A stretch of 51,139 nt of DNA from Sergeia podlipaevii (lineage: Eukaryota > Euglenozoa > Kinetoplastea > Trypanosomatida > Trypanosomatidae), in the NCBI GenBank assembly GCA_030849805.1, contig JASANZ010002132.1, positions 1 to 51,139 of the forward strand. Reading direction: 5' to 3'. The position numbers and the translations under genes were made by a program. Below the pieces are notes generated by a model. That model did not search any database. It was given only the letters and a program-made list of their open reading frames with translations, and was not told the DNA's origin. Position 1 is the stretch's first letter. Each line of letters begins with the position of its first letter. This document shows, piece by piece, positions 9,313 to 18,536 of this stretch.

Positions 9313-10740
9313 ATGGAGGGAACATGGAATCTTCCGCTGAGGCATGTGCCTGTGAACACGACGAAAGATACTTCAGTTGTGTGGAACAATGTGTCTCTTT
9401 GTTACGAGCAAAAGCTGTTTGGACAGGTGACAAGCATGTGCTACAACAATGCTGGTACTGTGTTGGGGAGCACTTCCACTAATCAAGTCGCGTTGATTCG
9501 TGTTCCACAAACAGATGGCGTGGTAGTGAATGAGCAGACCGAGCGAAAGAACTTTTCACTCCGCTTTAGAGACGATGACAAACTGTACATCCAAGCGGCG
9601 GATCAAAGGGTGATTGTTAAGTCAGCTGAAACAGCATTTGAGCGTCAGTTTTTCGGCCATAGGCGGGAGGTGCGCAGTGCCTTGTTTCTTGGAAAACAAA
9701 ACTTTGTGTCAGGAAGCGACGATACGACTATCAATCTGTGGGATCTGCTAGGCGAGAATCCACTCTCAACTGGATCAGCACACACTGACTACGTGCGTAC
9801 TCTGGAGAGGTTCACTTCTGGCGCATTTTTTAGCGGATCCTATGATCATACAGTGAAACTTTGGGATCCTCGCGTGGGGCTATCAACGCCTCTGGGATTC
9901 TCTGGCGGTGAAATTACTGCCGCGGTCGAAGCGCTTCTTTATCTGCCCAACGAAGAGATTCTTGCGTGCGCAAGTGGCGATAAGGTGTCTCTTTTCGACA
10001 TGAGAAAGGGCCTGAGCGTTCCTCTTTCGCACGGCTCGTTTCACACAAAGTCAGTTGTATCGTTGGCGTATTCTCAGGAGTACAAGACACTCTTCACCGG
10101 TGCACTTGACTGCCGTGTGAAGATGCTGTCTGTGAAGAACGGTGAGCTATCTTGTCTCTCAAGTCGTAAGTTTGATAACCCCGTGACTACCGTTGCCGTT
10201 CATCCCGGGTCCCACGAGTTTGCTGTCGGCTCGGCAACTGGCGAAGTGAAGGTTTTCAAACTCAAGGAGGAGAAAATAGAGGCGCATGAGGAACTCTACG
10301 AATTCCAGCAAAAGAAAAAGCCAACATTGAAGGAAGCGTTGGATGAAAAGCTGCACGCTGCTCAGCATCAACTGGGTAGTTTCCAGTATGGTAAAGCCCT
10401 AAAGACTGCACTTTACTCAAGGTTCCCGGAGGTGATTGTGTCAGTTTTTGAAGAACTGGTGCGTCGTGGTGCTCTGCATGTTGCATTGAGTAATCAGAAT
10501 GATCGAACAATTGTGCGTGTGCTGCGCTTTGCGACGGAGTATGTTGATAAGCCGCAGTTCACCAACACAATGTGCGTAGTGCTTGATACGATTTTTGATA
10601 TTTATGGCGCCGCTGCAGGTAAGAGTATGTTTTTCCACCGCGAGATGCTCATTGCCCAGAAGAAAATAGGTGCTTCGCTCGCTTGTATTCAAAGGATGGA
10701 GAAGACCATGAGTATAATGGAGCTTATTGTTAAGAATTAA
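9313..10740 (+). CDS. UTP15: U3 snoRNP component UTP15 (WD40 plus UTP15 C-terminal domain)
   Basis: 475 residues from the ATG at 9313. This start is chosen because the acceptor AG at 9195-9196 lies upstream of it and the earlier in-frame GTG is in the pyrimidine tract. Residues about 30-330 form a WD40 propeller. Clear repeats are GH..EV...LF....FVSGSDDTTINLWD (115-145) and AHTDYVR...FFSGSYDHTVKLWD (157-186), with further weaker ones. Residues about 336-475 match the UTP15 C-terminal domain: ..F.YG.AL..AL....P.V...FEELVRRGAL..AL.., then a helix series around VLRFATEYV and DIYG. UTP15 is part of the UtpA/t-UTP module of the small-subunit processome in the nucleolus and is needed for pre-18S rRNA processing. 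Length fits the family. Confidence 0.92.
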   Translation: MEGTWNLPLRHVPVNTTKDTSVVWNNVSLCYEQKLFGQVTSMCYNNAGTVLGSTSTNQVALIRVPQTDGVVVNEQTERKNFSLRFRDDDKLYIQAADQRVIVKSAETAFERQFFGHRREVRSALFLGKQNFVSGSDDTTINLWDLLGENPLSTGSAHTDYVRTLERFTSGAFFSGSYDHTVKLWDPRVGLSTPLGFSGGEITAAVEALLYLPNEEILACASGDKVSLFDMRKGLSVPLSHGSFHTKSVVSLAYSQEYKTLFTGALDCRVKMLSVKNGELSCLSSRKFDNPVTTVAVHPGSHEFAVGSATGEVKVFKLKEEKIEAHEELYEFQQKKKPTLKEALDEKLHAAQHQLGSFQYGKALKTALYSRFPEVIVSVFEELVRRGALHVALSNQNDRTIVRVLRFATEYVDKPQFTNTMCVVLDTIFDIYGAAAGKSMFFHREMLIAQKKIGASLACIQRMEKTMSIMELIVKN

Positions 10741-11190
10741 TGCTGATGCTATAAATGACGCCATTTTTTTTCTTGTTAATCGTATAATATCACGAGAAAT
10801 AGTGAAACGATATCTATTGTTACGTGAAGAATCGCATTGCTGGCTTGCTAAATGAGCTTATTTGAGAGCCCGAGCGGATTAGCGAGAGCAAAAGGCAAAG
10901 TGCAGTTGTAGTCTTGCTATGCTGAAGCCTCTGTGCGGATATTTCCCTGCTTCAAATAGTGTAGCTGTGAGCTGTTTACTATTCAGATGGTCTTTTCAGT
11001 TTTCACAGGGCTAGACTCCCGCTTTGTGTATGCCAACTCTGAAACATCCTCTCTTCCTTTCCTTCTCTATTGTAATCTTGTCCCTGTGGTCATTTTTTTT
11101 TTTTTTTTTTTTTGAACTGTGGAAAATGTAAGCACTCTTCTATTGCTTATCTAGCGTGAAAGACAACAACAACTACAACAAGTTCTTACC
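10741..11190 (+). other. intergenic spacer with trans-splice signal
   Basis: A T run at 11093-11113 is followed by AG at 11131-11132, about 60 bases before the peroxiredoxin ATG. Nothing else seen. Confidence 0.6.
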
Positions 11191-11871
11191 ATGCTTCGTC
11201 GTTTTGCTGCCACCTCTCTTTCCAAGTGCGGTCAGCGCCGCGCCTTTACTAACACCATGCCGAAGTTGAACATGGACTACCAGATGTACCGTACGGCATG
11301 TGTTCGCGAGCCAGCACCTGAATTTTCTGGCAAGGCAGTTATCAACGGGGCAATTAAGACCATCAGCAGCTCTGACTTCAAAGGCAAGTACATGGTGCTC
11401 TTATTCTATCCCATGGATTTTACCTTTGTTTGCCCCACCGAGATTACCGCGTTTTCTGACCGTCATGCTGAGTTTGACAAACTAAACGCGCAAGTGGTTG
11501 CCGTTTCTTGCGACTCTGAATTTTCTCATCTTGCGTGGGTGAACACCCCACGCAAGAAGGGTGGACTTGGCGAAATGAACATTCCGATTCTTGCTGACAA
11601 GGCCATGACAATTGCTCGCGACTACGGAGTTTTGATCGAGGAAGCTGGCATTGCTCTGCGCGGCCTCTTCATTATTGACAAGAAGGGTGTCCTGCGTCAC
11701 TCCACTATCAACGATCTTCCTGTTGGCCGCAATGTTGATGAGGCTCTTCGCGTTGTCGAGGCGTTCCGGTACGCCGATGAACACGGCGATGTCATCCCAT
11801 GCGGCTGGACCCCTGGAAAGCCCACAATGGACACTACCAAGTCTGGCGAATTCTTTGAAAAGAATATGTAA
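11191..11871 (+). CDS. mTXNPx: mitochondrial tryparedoxin peroxidase (2-Cys peroxiredoxin)
   Basis: 226 residues, the same length as the T. cruzi mitochondrial enzyme. The N-terminal 25 residues are rich in Arg, Ser and Ala and lack acids, a mitochondrial presequence. The peroxidatic Cys81 lies in DFTFVCPTE and the resolving Cys204 in VIPCGW. The IPC form, instead of the usual VCP, is typical of the mitochondrial trypanosomatid enzymes. GGLGEM and the YF-like C-terminal helix (EFFEKNM) are also present. It reduces hydrogen peroxide, peroxynitrite and organic hydroperoxides in the mitochondrion, receiving electrons from trypanothione by way of tryparedoxin. Both catalytic cysteines are intact. 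Confidence 0.96.
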   Translation: MLRRFAATSLSKCGQRRAFTNTMPKLNMDYQMYRTACVREPAPEFSGKAVINGAIKTISSSDFKGKYMVLLFYPMDFTFVCPTEITAFSDRHAEFDKLNAQVVAVSCDSEFSHLAWVNTPRKKGGLGEMNIPILADKAMTIARDYGVLIEEAGIALRGLFIIDKKGVLRHSTINDLPVGRNVDEALRVVEAFRYADEHGDVIPCGWTPGKPTMDTTKSGEFFEKNM

Positions 11872-12595
11872 GCAGGGTAGGACAGTTCATTTTTCTTGCG
11901 TGCTTATATTGATCGTGGGTGAAAGGGATGGATTCCCTCCAAATATTTCCTTTTTCTTTTTATCAGCGCGCAATGGGGCCTTGTGCTGCATTAGCGAATC
12001 TTGAGTATTTATTCACGGTTTCTTCCTTTTGATATGTTGCTCAAGATATTGATTTCTCTTTCTTTTCTTACCCCCCACCCCGTTAGAAAGTGGGGAATCC
12101 TGGGAACCCAGACCCACAATCTCTTTCTACCGGCGACGCGACGAACAGAAAGGGGGAAAATATATATGAAGGAGAATAGCAATAGAAAGAATATCACTAA
12201 CGATCGCATTATCTATCGTACATACAGTATTTACCCGTTTTGATGTGTGTATGTGCAAATATTACTTTAACCAACCGAGTCTTTTTGTGACATTGTTGTT
12301 TGACACTATTGGCGATTTGTTGTGGCGCTCCCTTTCTCTTTCTTTTTTTCTGTGTCGTTGTGTGCGCTATCCCTACCAATTGCAACAGAATATGCAGCTA
12401 AAATGCAGTTTTTCTACCACTTTTTTTTTTTTTTTTTTTGCGTCCCTTCCTCCTTTTCTCCACTATTTTTTGTACAATCAACAAATACTAGTAGATATTC
12501 TTTGCTGACACAACACGAGTTCAGTTTTTCTTTTTTAGAGCGCTCCTGACGCTTTATTTCTATTTTCGATTCCGAGATTTTAAATCACTGAAAGG
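11872..12595 (+). other. intergenic spacer with hairpins and trans-splice signal
   Basis: T-rich apart from a GC-rich patch at 12071-12160. That patch has an inverted repeat CCCCAC (12073-12078) / GTGGGG (12090-12095) and just after it CTGGG/CCCAG (12100-12111). A T run at 12421-12440 and a TTTTTCTTTTTTAG stretch with AG at 12537-12538 precede the cyclophilin ATG. The reading frames here are Phe/Leu-rich translations of pyrimidine tracts. Confidence 0.55.
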
Positions 12596-13393
12596 ATGTC
12601 CCGCATTAGCACACCCCCGAACGCTCCGAAGCGTTCTGGTATTCCCGTGAACACGAACAAGAACCCAAAGGTATTCTTTGCAATCAACATTGATAACAAG
12701 CCCGCTGGAAAGGTTGTGATGGAGCTTTACGCCGACGTGGTTCCCAAGACAGCAGAGAACTTTCGTGCTCTATGCACTGGCGAGAAGGGACGTGGCAAGA
12801 GCGGCAAGCCGCTACATTACAAGAACTCTGTTTTCCACCGTGTTATCCCAGGCTTTATGCTGCAAGGTGGCGATTTTACCCGGGGCAACGGTACTGGCGG
12901 AGAGTCTATCTACGGAACTACTTTCCGCGACGAGACGTTTGCTGGCAGGGCAGGCAAACACACCGGCTTGGGTTGCCTTTCCATGGCCAACAGTGGCCCG
13001 AATACCAATGGCTCTCAGTTTTTTATTTGCACTGCTGCCACTCCTTGGCTTGACGGTAAGCACGTTGTGTTTGGCCGTGTGATTGACGGTCTGGATGTTG
13101 TCAGAAAGGTTGAGAAGCTCGGATCCGCTTCAGGAAAGACTCGCGCGCGCATCGTACTTGCCGACTGCGGGGAAGTTTCTATGGACTCTCAGAAGGAGCC
13201 TGTGACAAAGAAGGAAACGACGCCTGCTAAGAATGCAACTACCAGCGACAATAAGGCTTCTTTTGCCAAGAAACCTGAGTTGTCTGAAAAGAAGCGTCCT
13301 CGTGAGAGCGACGAGGATGAAGAAGCCCGTCGTGCACGTGTGCGCGCCAAGAAGGAGCGCCTGGCTAAGCTGCGTGCTGAAATGGAAAACTAG
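12596..13393 (+). CDS. cyclophilin (peptidyl-prolyl cis-trans isomerase) with charged C-terminal tail
   Basis: 265 residues from the ATG at 12596. Residues 24-194 are a complete cyclophilin domain of the divergent-loop type ([15 protein letters not shown] at 62-76). Catalytic Arg82 is in FHRVIPGF, Gln90 in LQGGDF, the QFF pocket is at 141-143 and the cyclosporin-contact Trp151 is in [10 protein letters not shown]. All are intact, so it should be active. Residues 195-265 are a low-complexity Lys/Glu/Arg tail with KKRPRE and [15 protein letters not shown], likely nuclear targeting or RNA binding. A short N-terminal Ser/Pro extension precedes the domain. The arrangement resembles nuclear or spliceosome-linked cyclophilins, but the tail alone does not prove that role. 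Confidence 0.93.
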   Translation: MSRISTPPNAPKRSGIPVNTNKNPKVFFAINIDNKPAGKVVMELYADVVPKTAENFRALCTGEKGRGKSGKPLHYKNSVFHRVIPGFMLQGGDFTRGNGTGGESIYGTTFRDETFAGRAGKHTGLGCLSMANSGPNTNGSQFFICTAATPWLDGKHVVFGRVIDGLDVVRKVEKLGSASGKTRARIVLADCGEVSMDSQKEPVTKKETTPAKNATTSDNKASFAKKPELSEKKRPRESDEDEEARRARVRAKKERLAKLRAEMEN

Positions 13394-13866
13394 AGTGTCT
13401 TGTAAGCATGCATAAATTGTGGCTTTTTTTTGAGGATGGTAAGACCATGCTTTTTGCTTGTGCGTGCGCCTGTAACTAGAGAAGTGATAGAGGAATGAAC
13501 AAGATAATGCAGAACATCTAGTTTTTTTTTGACGTTTAACAACAATACTGTGTAATAATCTTAATTTGCGTCCAAACAAAAAAAATTTGTCAAATATTCT
13601 TGTTTCATTATCTATTTAATCTATATCATAATAATTGAGTAATGGCACACGCTTCTGGGTGGGTCGCTGGATGTTTGATTTAACTGCATAGCATTCACGT
13701 GTAGATGCCACACGTAGGAGACAGAATGATCACACTGGTGTATTGCTCTGTGTGCGAAGCAGGTCATACCAATTGCCTTAAACGCACATACTCTCATTAA
13801 AAAAACACATTTTTTTTTGTTGTTGAACTTGCAACATGTTTTGATACGGTGGTTGCAGCGTATTGA
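13394..13866 (+). other. intergenic spacer
   Basis: Moderately AT-rich. A T run at 13811-13818 leads to TTGCAG (AG at 13857-13858), only 9 bases before the next ATG, so that mRNA may have a very short leader beyond the spliced leader. No gene seen. Confidence 0.5.
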
Positions 13867-14412
13867 ATGTTTAGGTACACCGCACGTTTCTTTGTCTTTG
13901 AGGCAAAGGATCTTAAAAGTAAGGTGCTTTTAGAGCGCACACGTGCTGCTAGGATAAAGGCTGGGGTGCATCCAGATGACCTCGACAATCAGGAGTTAGC
14001 TAAGGAGTGTGGTCTGCTGCCACCCGATGCTGTCCACCCCACTGAGTTGCGTGAGAAGAAAGCAGAACTGCTAGAGATGCTGGAAGCACAACGGATTCGG
14101 CGCATTGCCAAGAGAGAAGCCTTTTTAGATTGGCAGGCAGGGCAACGTGAGAAGGGGGCTGCCCATCGACTTCTTCGGCAAGCCAAGACGGCCGAGAAGT
14201 ATAAGCGGCATCATTATCATACAATGCAAGGACGTATACTTTCTGTGGCTCTCTCAAATAGCAGTAACTACATGAATGATAGTGAAGCACCGCACACAGA
14301 CACTCGATACAGTACGAGTGAATGCATGTCTTCTGCAGAGTTTCTGGTTTCCCCTGAAATGAAGTCAAAAGATATAAAGAAAGGTGTCGTCCTTAGCCTG
14401 AAAAGAAAATAA
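13867..14412 (+). CDS. small basic helical protein, possibly mitochondrial
   Basis: 181 residues from the ATG at 13867. The first dozen residues (MFRYTARFFVF) could serve as a mitochondrial signal. Residues about 15-125 are very charged and helical (KSKVLLERTRAARIK, ELREKKAELLEMLEAQRIRRIAKREAF), like many kinetoplastid mitoribosomal or assembly proteins. The last 55 residues are Ser/Thr-rich and end in a basic KKGVVLSLKRK. No named domain is recognised, and the mitochondrial idea is an inference from composition. Confidence 0.75.
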   Translation: MFRYTARFFVFEAKDLKSKVLLERTRAARIKAGVHPDDLDNQELAKECGLLPPDAVHPTELREKKAELLEMLEAQRIRRIAKREAFLDWQAGQREKGAAHRLLRQAKTAEKYKRHHYHTMQGRILSVALSNSSNYMNDSEAPHTDTRYSTSECMSSAEFLVSPEMKSKDIKKGVVLSLKRK

Positions 14413-14646
14413 TTTTTTTTCTTTATTTTGCTGCTGTGTAATGCACGTAATGCGTGAAATAAATATTAATCTCCTTTCAGGAAAAGTATACTTATTATGT
14501 TTGCTAAGAGCTTCACATTTGACTATCGTGGCAAATTACGCTCTTGTTCTTTTCCCCCAGAATTCCCCCAATATTTTTCTCTCTATTATATGATTTTTTT
14601 TTCTTGCCGTTTATGAAGAGGTTTTGTTTGTGCGTCGCTTGCATAG

Positions 14647-15648
14647 ATGTTTGCCAAATATCTTGCGCGCGTTAAAGGCGTCCCGGCACGCTCCAGCGAC
14701 TGGGTAAACAGGATGGGACCTGTGGCGCTTATAGGATATGGCAGTGGAGCTCCAACGAGCTGCTCTAAGATTCTCAGAGCACTCTACAATGGTCCGCGCG
14801 ACTGTGATTTTTATGCTGAGTTGACCTTCCATGATTCAGCGCCGATTGAGTGTCCACCAGAGACTGTTCTTTTCTTGCCTGTTCTTAAATGTGGCGAGAT
14901 GCTTGAGGAAGTGCCAGCCAACACCAAACCCGCCTCCAAGGATGAATGGTACTTGGCAAATGTGGAATCCACCTCTGAATTGCTAGAAAAGGGATATATT
15001 CCTGTGAGCGTGGGTGGCGATGGATCTGCAACTCTAAGCATGATAGAGGCATATAAGCATCTTTTCCCTTCAGATGATGTTGTGCTGCTGCATTTTAGTG
15101 CACATCCCGCAGTGGCGGACACGGATGCACCGATACGGGTGCTCTTGGAAAAGGGGCTGCTTAAAGGCGTCGTGAGCGTTGGCAACCGCTGCGTTTCTTC
15201 AGCAGACCGTAAGGTTCGTAAGCAGCACAAGATGTTCTACATGGACATGCACGCTATTTATGCAAAGGGGTTGTTTTGCATTCGCGACATTCGCAATGAC
15301 TATCCTGTTTTTCTCAGCATTAACGCCGATGTGCTCGACCCTGCCTTTGCGCCTGGAGTTGAGGATCCTGTGCCTGGTGGTCTGTCAACGCGCGACTTGC
15401 TGCATATGATGAATGGTATTCGTGGTCCAAAGGTGGTTGGGGTGGACATTCATGGGTACAATCCCAAATTGGATATTTACCGTGGTGATGGGGTTGGGCT
15501 GACTGAACTAGCTTTGGCGAAGGTACTCAAGGAGGCTATTTTGAAGTGCTACGCCATCTCTACACAAACCGAGGAGGAAGGGATAGCTCGCGTCCAGTTG
15601 ATGCAGAGACAAGGGACGATATCGGAGAACCCATACCCTGATCACTAG
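14647..15648 (+). CDS. arginase-like protein lacking the dimanganese site
   Basis: 333 residues with the ureohydrolase fold signature, but the metal ligands are mostly replaced. The GGDHS motif reads GGDGS (123-127, His to Gly). The DAHxD motif reads SAHPA (151-155, both Asp lost). The SxDVDxxDP motif reads SINADVLDP (224-232, first Asp to Asn). The DxVExNP motif reads DIHGYNP (267-273, Glu to Gly). Thus arginase or agmatinase activity by the usual chemistry is not expected. A T. brucei arginase-like protein that evolved without the manganese cluster is known, and this looks like its orthologue. Its cellular role is unknown. The conserved PGG loop (243-245) and intact length argue for a maintained, non-decaying protein. 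The start is the ATG at 14647, 7 bases after the end of a T-rich leader. Confidence 0.88.
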   Translation: MFAKYLARVKGVPARSSDWVNRMGPVALIGYGSGAPTSCSKILRALYNGPRDCDFYAELTFHDSAPIECPPETVLFLPVLKCGEMLEEVPANTKPASKDEWYLANVESTSELLEKGYIPVSVGGDGSATLSMIEAYKHLFPSDDVVLLHFSAHPAVADTDAPIRVLLEKGLLKGVVSVGNRCVSSADRKVRKQHKMFYMDMHAIYAKGLFCIRDIRNDYPVFLSINADVLDPAFAPGVEDPVPGGLSTRDLLHMMNGIRGPKVVGVDIHGYNPKLDIYRGDGVGLTELALAKVLKEAILKCYAISTQTEEEGIARVQLMQRQGTISENPYPDH

Positions 15649-16236
15649 AATAAATTATGCTGCCGAGACTGGTTGACGTAACCAATCCTGTGTTGTTGTC
15701 CTTTTCCAGAGGAAGGAAGGAGCAGGTACATAGCTCACACATACAAAATTGAAATGTACTGACCGTGGATGTGTGTTTCTGTACTGGTGCTGCTTCCATA
15801 GGTAGTCGTGTTGTACTACTTGTGTGTTCACATCCTTATCGACCCTCCCTGCCTCTCTCATTTGATTATCGTCACTACTGTTGTGAGGCTGCACTGCAAA
15901 CTGTGTATGCCATGTTTTCAATAGTATGCAAAGGTAAATGAACAACATTTTTTTTTTTAATGGTTTAGCGTATGTAGGCCTTTCTGTTTCTCTTGGAAAT
16001 GCATCCATATTCCAATATTATCGTGTATTTAGCTGCGTCTTTTATCTTTCGATTTGTTTTCCTCAATTACTTGCTTTCTTTTTTGACATAAAAGTATACT
16101 TGTAAATATAAATATATATACATATATTTGCGATAAGTGTAGCGTATAGCACAATTATTGCATTTTCGCTCTATTTCAAGCTATTTAGTTGTCTTTTTTT
16201 TTACACTCACAACTGTCGACCTACTTCTTTTCTACG
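15649..16236 (+). other. intergenic spacer
   Basis: AT-rich with TA-repeat patches near 16107-16130. The last AG before the next ATG is at 16187-16188, followed by a T run (16193-16202) and a pyrimidine-rich leader. The in-frame TTG at 16189 is not used as a start here. Confidence 0.5.
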
Positions 16237-17502
16237 ATGTCTGACACCGGCGCCATTGCCGTGCGTGACGCATCGTCTCCACTGGCTGCTAGCGAGATGG
16301 AGCAACGCCGCAGTGAAGCCCGTGAGTTGGAGTTACAGGTAGCTCGCAAGGAGGCTGAGCTGCGCCGTGCCAAGGAGGAGCAGTCGCTGCTCAAGGAGCT
16401 TCGGACGATGAACGAGATGATCCTGAAGAAGAAGGAACGCAAGCAGGAGGGCGAGGCAAAGACTGGTTTGAAGATCTCATCAGAGTCACTTGCTGAGCTA
16501 CGCGCACTTGAGGACCAGATAAAGCTTGAGAACAAGAGGACAAGTGATCTTCAGAATGCATCAGACGTCGTTTCCCATCAAATGGAAGACATCGAGCACG
16601 CATTGACTGAGAAGCGTCTTCAGTTCGAGACAGTCAAGCAAGCCACTCAATATGAAGAGGATTCTGCTAAGATGGGCTGTGGGCCTGTGGTGTTGAACGA
16701 GTTCGTCGCCAAGAAGAGAGTTTTCACTGCGCTGTCTGACGAGCAAAAGACGGTCAAAGAAAACACTGATAGACTGACCGCCGAAATTGAGGAGCTGACA
16801 AGCGCACTGGAGAGACAGGAGAGCCTCGAGGCGAAGATTGCGGAGGCAAAAGAGGTGCTTGCACAGCAGGAGGCAGAATACAGGAACGCACTTGAGGACG
16901 TGAAGTCATACGATCGGATTCGCAAGAAGAAGGAGAGAATGCTAGACTCTGCGCCAACTGAAGACGATAAGTACAAGAAAATCCGCGTTTTGGATGGAGA
17001 CAAGAGAGTGTTGCACAACAATTTGGCCAAGCTCCGTGAGAGTAATGTGAGCAACTCCAAGTCTGTTCTCTCGCTGGAGGTGCGCTTGCGCCAGCTGGAG
17101 ACTCGTCTTGAGGCGGTCAACTTATTTTTGAAGCAGGTTTTCGCAGAAGTTGAGGACGACGAGGTCATGGACGGGATTTCTGAGGACGCCAAGGAGGTAT
17201 CCCTGGCGCAGTTTGAGCAGCTGTGCCATGATCTTGAGGTGTCTCGTGATACGGTGCTGCAGCGTGACACCCAGCTCGATGACCACGATGTGCAGGTGGA
17301 GAAGCTGGAGCAGAAGGTATCGATTTTGCAGAATGCTATTGCCTCTCGCTCTGTGTCATCGCAGCTGCAAGTACGTGAAAAGGAGAAGGAATTCAGCACA
17401 CTTGTTGCTCATGTGGACGAGATGAGGTGTGACTTTGAAGATGAGGTGAAGGAGCTTTCCGCAGAGAATGAGAGGCTGCGAAAGCAGATCCAGCAGTTGT
17501 AG
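16237..17502 (+). CDS. coiled-coil protein, 421 residues
   Basis: Starts at the ATG at 16237. From about residue 20 to the end it is almost continuous coiled coil: Leu/Val/Ile at heptad spacing, many Glu/Lys/Arg/Gln and almost no Pro or aromatic residues. Short breaks occur near residue 150-160 (CGPVVLNEF) and near 300-320. It ends in a helix RLRKQIQQL. Trypanosomatids have many such proteins in the flagellar axoneme, paraflagellar rod, basal body and cytoskeleton. Nothing in the sequence picks one of these, so no location is claimed. Confidence 0.88.
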   Translation: MSDTGAIAVRDASSPLAASEMEQRRSEARELELQVARKEAELRRAKEEQSLLKELRTMNEMILKKKERKQEGEAKTGLKISSESLAELRALEDQIKLENKRTSDLQNASDVVSHQMEDIEHALTEKRLQFETVKQATQYEEDSAKMGCGPVVLNEFVAKKRVFTALSDEQKTVKENTDRLTAEIEELTSALERQESLEAKIAEAKEVLAQQEAEYRNALEDVKSYDRIRKKKERMLDSAPTEDDKYKKIRVLDGDKRVLHNNLAKLRESNVSNSKSVLSLEVRLRQLETRLEAVNLFLKQVFAEVEDDEVMDGISEDAKEVSLAQFEQLCHDLEVSRDTVLQRDTQLDDHDVQVEKLEQKVSILQNAIASRSVSSQLQVREKEKEFSTLVAHVDEMRCDFEDEVKELSAENERLRKQIQQL

Positions 17503-18536
17503 TCAACGCATTGTACTTCATCATTACTCTCTTCTTTTTTATTCCATTGCCTCCTTTTATTTTTGCAAAGCTATTCACCATCATGCCTTTTTTTTTTCCC
17601 AATGCCGCTGTGTGTGTAGGGAAAGAGAGAGAGGTCTATAGTAGTAGTAATACCTTGAAAAGAGGGCAAGGATGTAGGAATGGGGAGAAATGTGGCGCTA
17701 TATATTTATTACTGTCAAAGGCATTTTTCTTTATTTTTACTGTATGTTCATTTATATAAATTTTGTTATGCGCACTCGCCCATGTTTTTGTACGTGCGCC
17801 GTCGTGGAACTTTATGCTATAAAGAGAGAGACTTTACGAGGCAATTGCGCTTATCTACACGCATCACAAAAATGATTAGCAAACAGCACAGAACCTTCAA
17901 CATAAAAAAAGAAGAAAAAAGAAAAGTAAAAAGACGTTTGAAAGAGTGTTTTTTTTTTCTCTAAAGGAACATCGAAGCCGATCAATGTATCACGCTCAAA
18001 TTTTCCACAGCGACGTATCAGTAATGTAAACATTCAGACTCTGAAGATGGACTGTATTTGATGAACAATGTTCTTGGGCTGATAGCGTGACGAATGCTTG
18101 AATGCAAGTCCTCACTTGCAAAATATCAGCACCAACAGTGCCTTCAAAGCTAATGTGAGTGTGCGAATAGGATATTGAGTTTGTGAGCTGGATGCGCACT
18201 GTGTGGATTACAAGCGGGGAAAAAAAGGAATTAGTGTGTATCCTCCTTGATATTGGCTTTTTTTTCAATACGCTGATCGGTGGGGGAATATGGTAATGGC
18301 GGTGTTTAGTGAAAATTTGAAGATACTACCCGATTTCTTTTTTTTTTCTTTTGAAAACACTGCTTTTTATCTTCTTTTTTTTTTTATACAGTTACTCTCG
18401 AAAAACTCTTTTTTCTTTTCTTTTTTCTTCTATCTAGCCATTATTGCTACCCAACCATTTGCTTGCTGGCATCGAATATAGCATTTAAAAAAAAATCCAG
18501 AATTATCGCTGCTTTTCTTTAGTTATTACTTTCATC
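17503..18536 (+). other. intergenic spacer with a non-T-rich structured island
   Basis: The left part is T-rich. From about 17860 to 18255 the composition changes and the + strand is no longer pyrimidine-rich. It includes a perfect 7-bp hairpin with a 4-base loop, TGCAAGT (18103-18109) / ACTTGCA (18114-18120). A T-rich tract at 18369-18433 then leads to AG at 18436-18437 for the next gene. See findings for the island. Confidence 0.5.

Noticed and set aside
12245..12549. Phe/Leu/Ser-rich frames before the cyclophilin gene
   Set aside because: They are translations of pyrimidine tracts used for trans-splicing.
17996..18268. Minus-strand frame of 90 codons in the structured island
   Set aside because: No ATG in frame and opposite to the direction of the unit. 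The composition is protein-like, so it is kept as a finding rather than a gene call.
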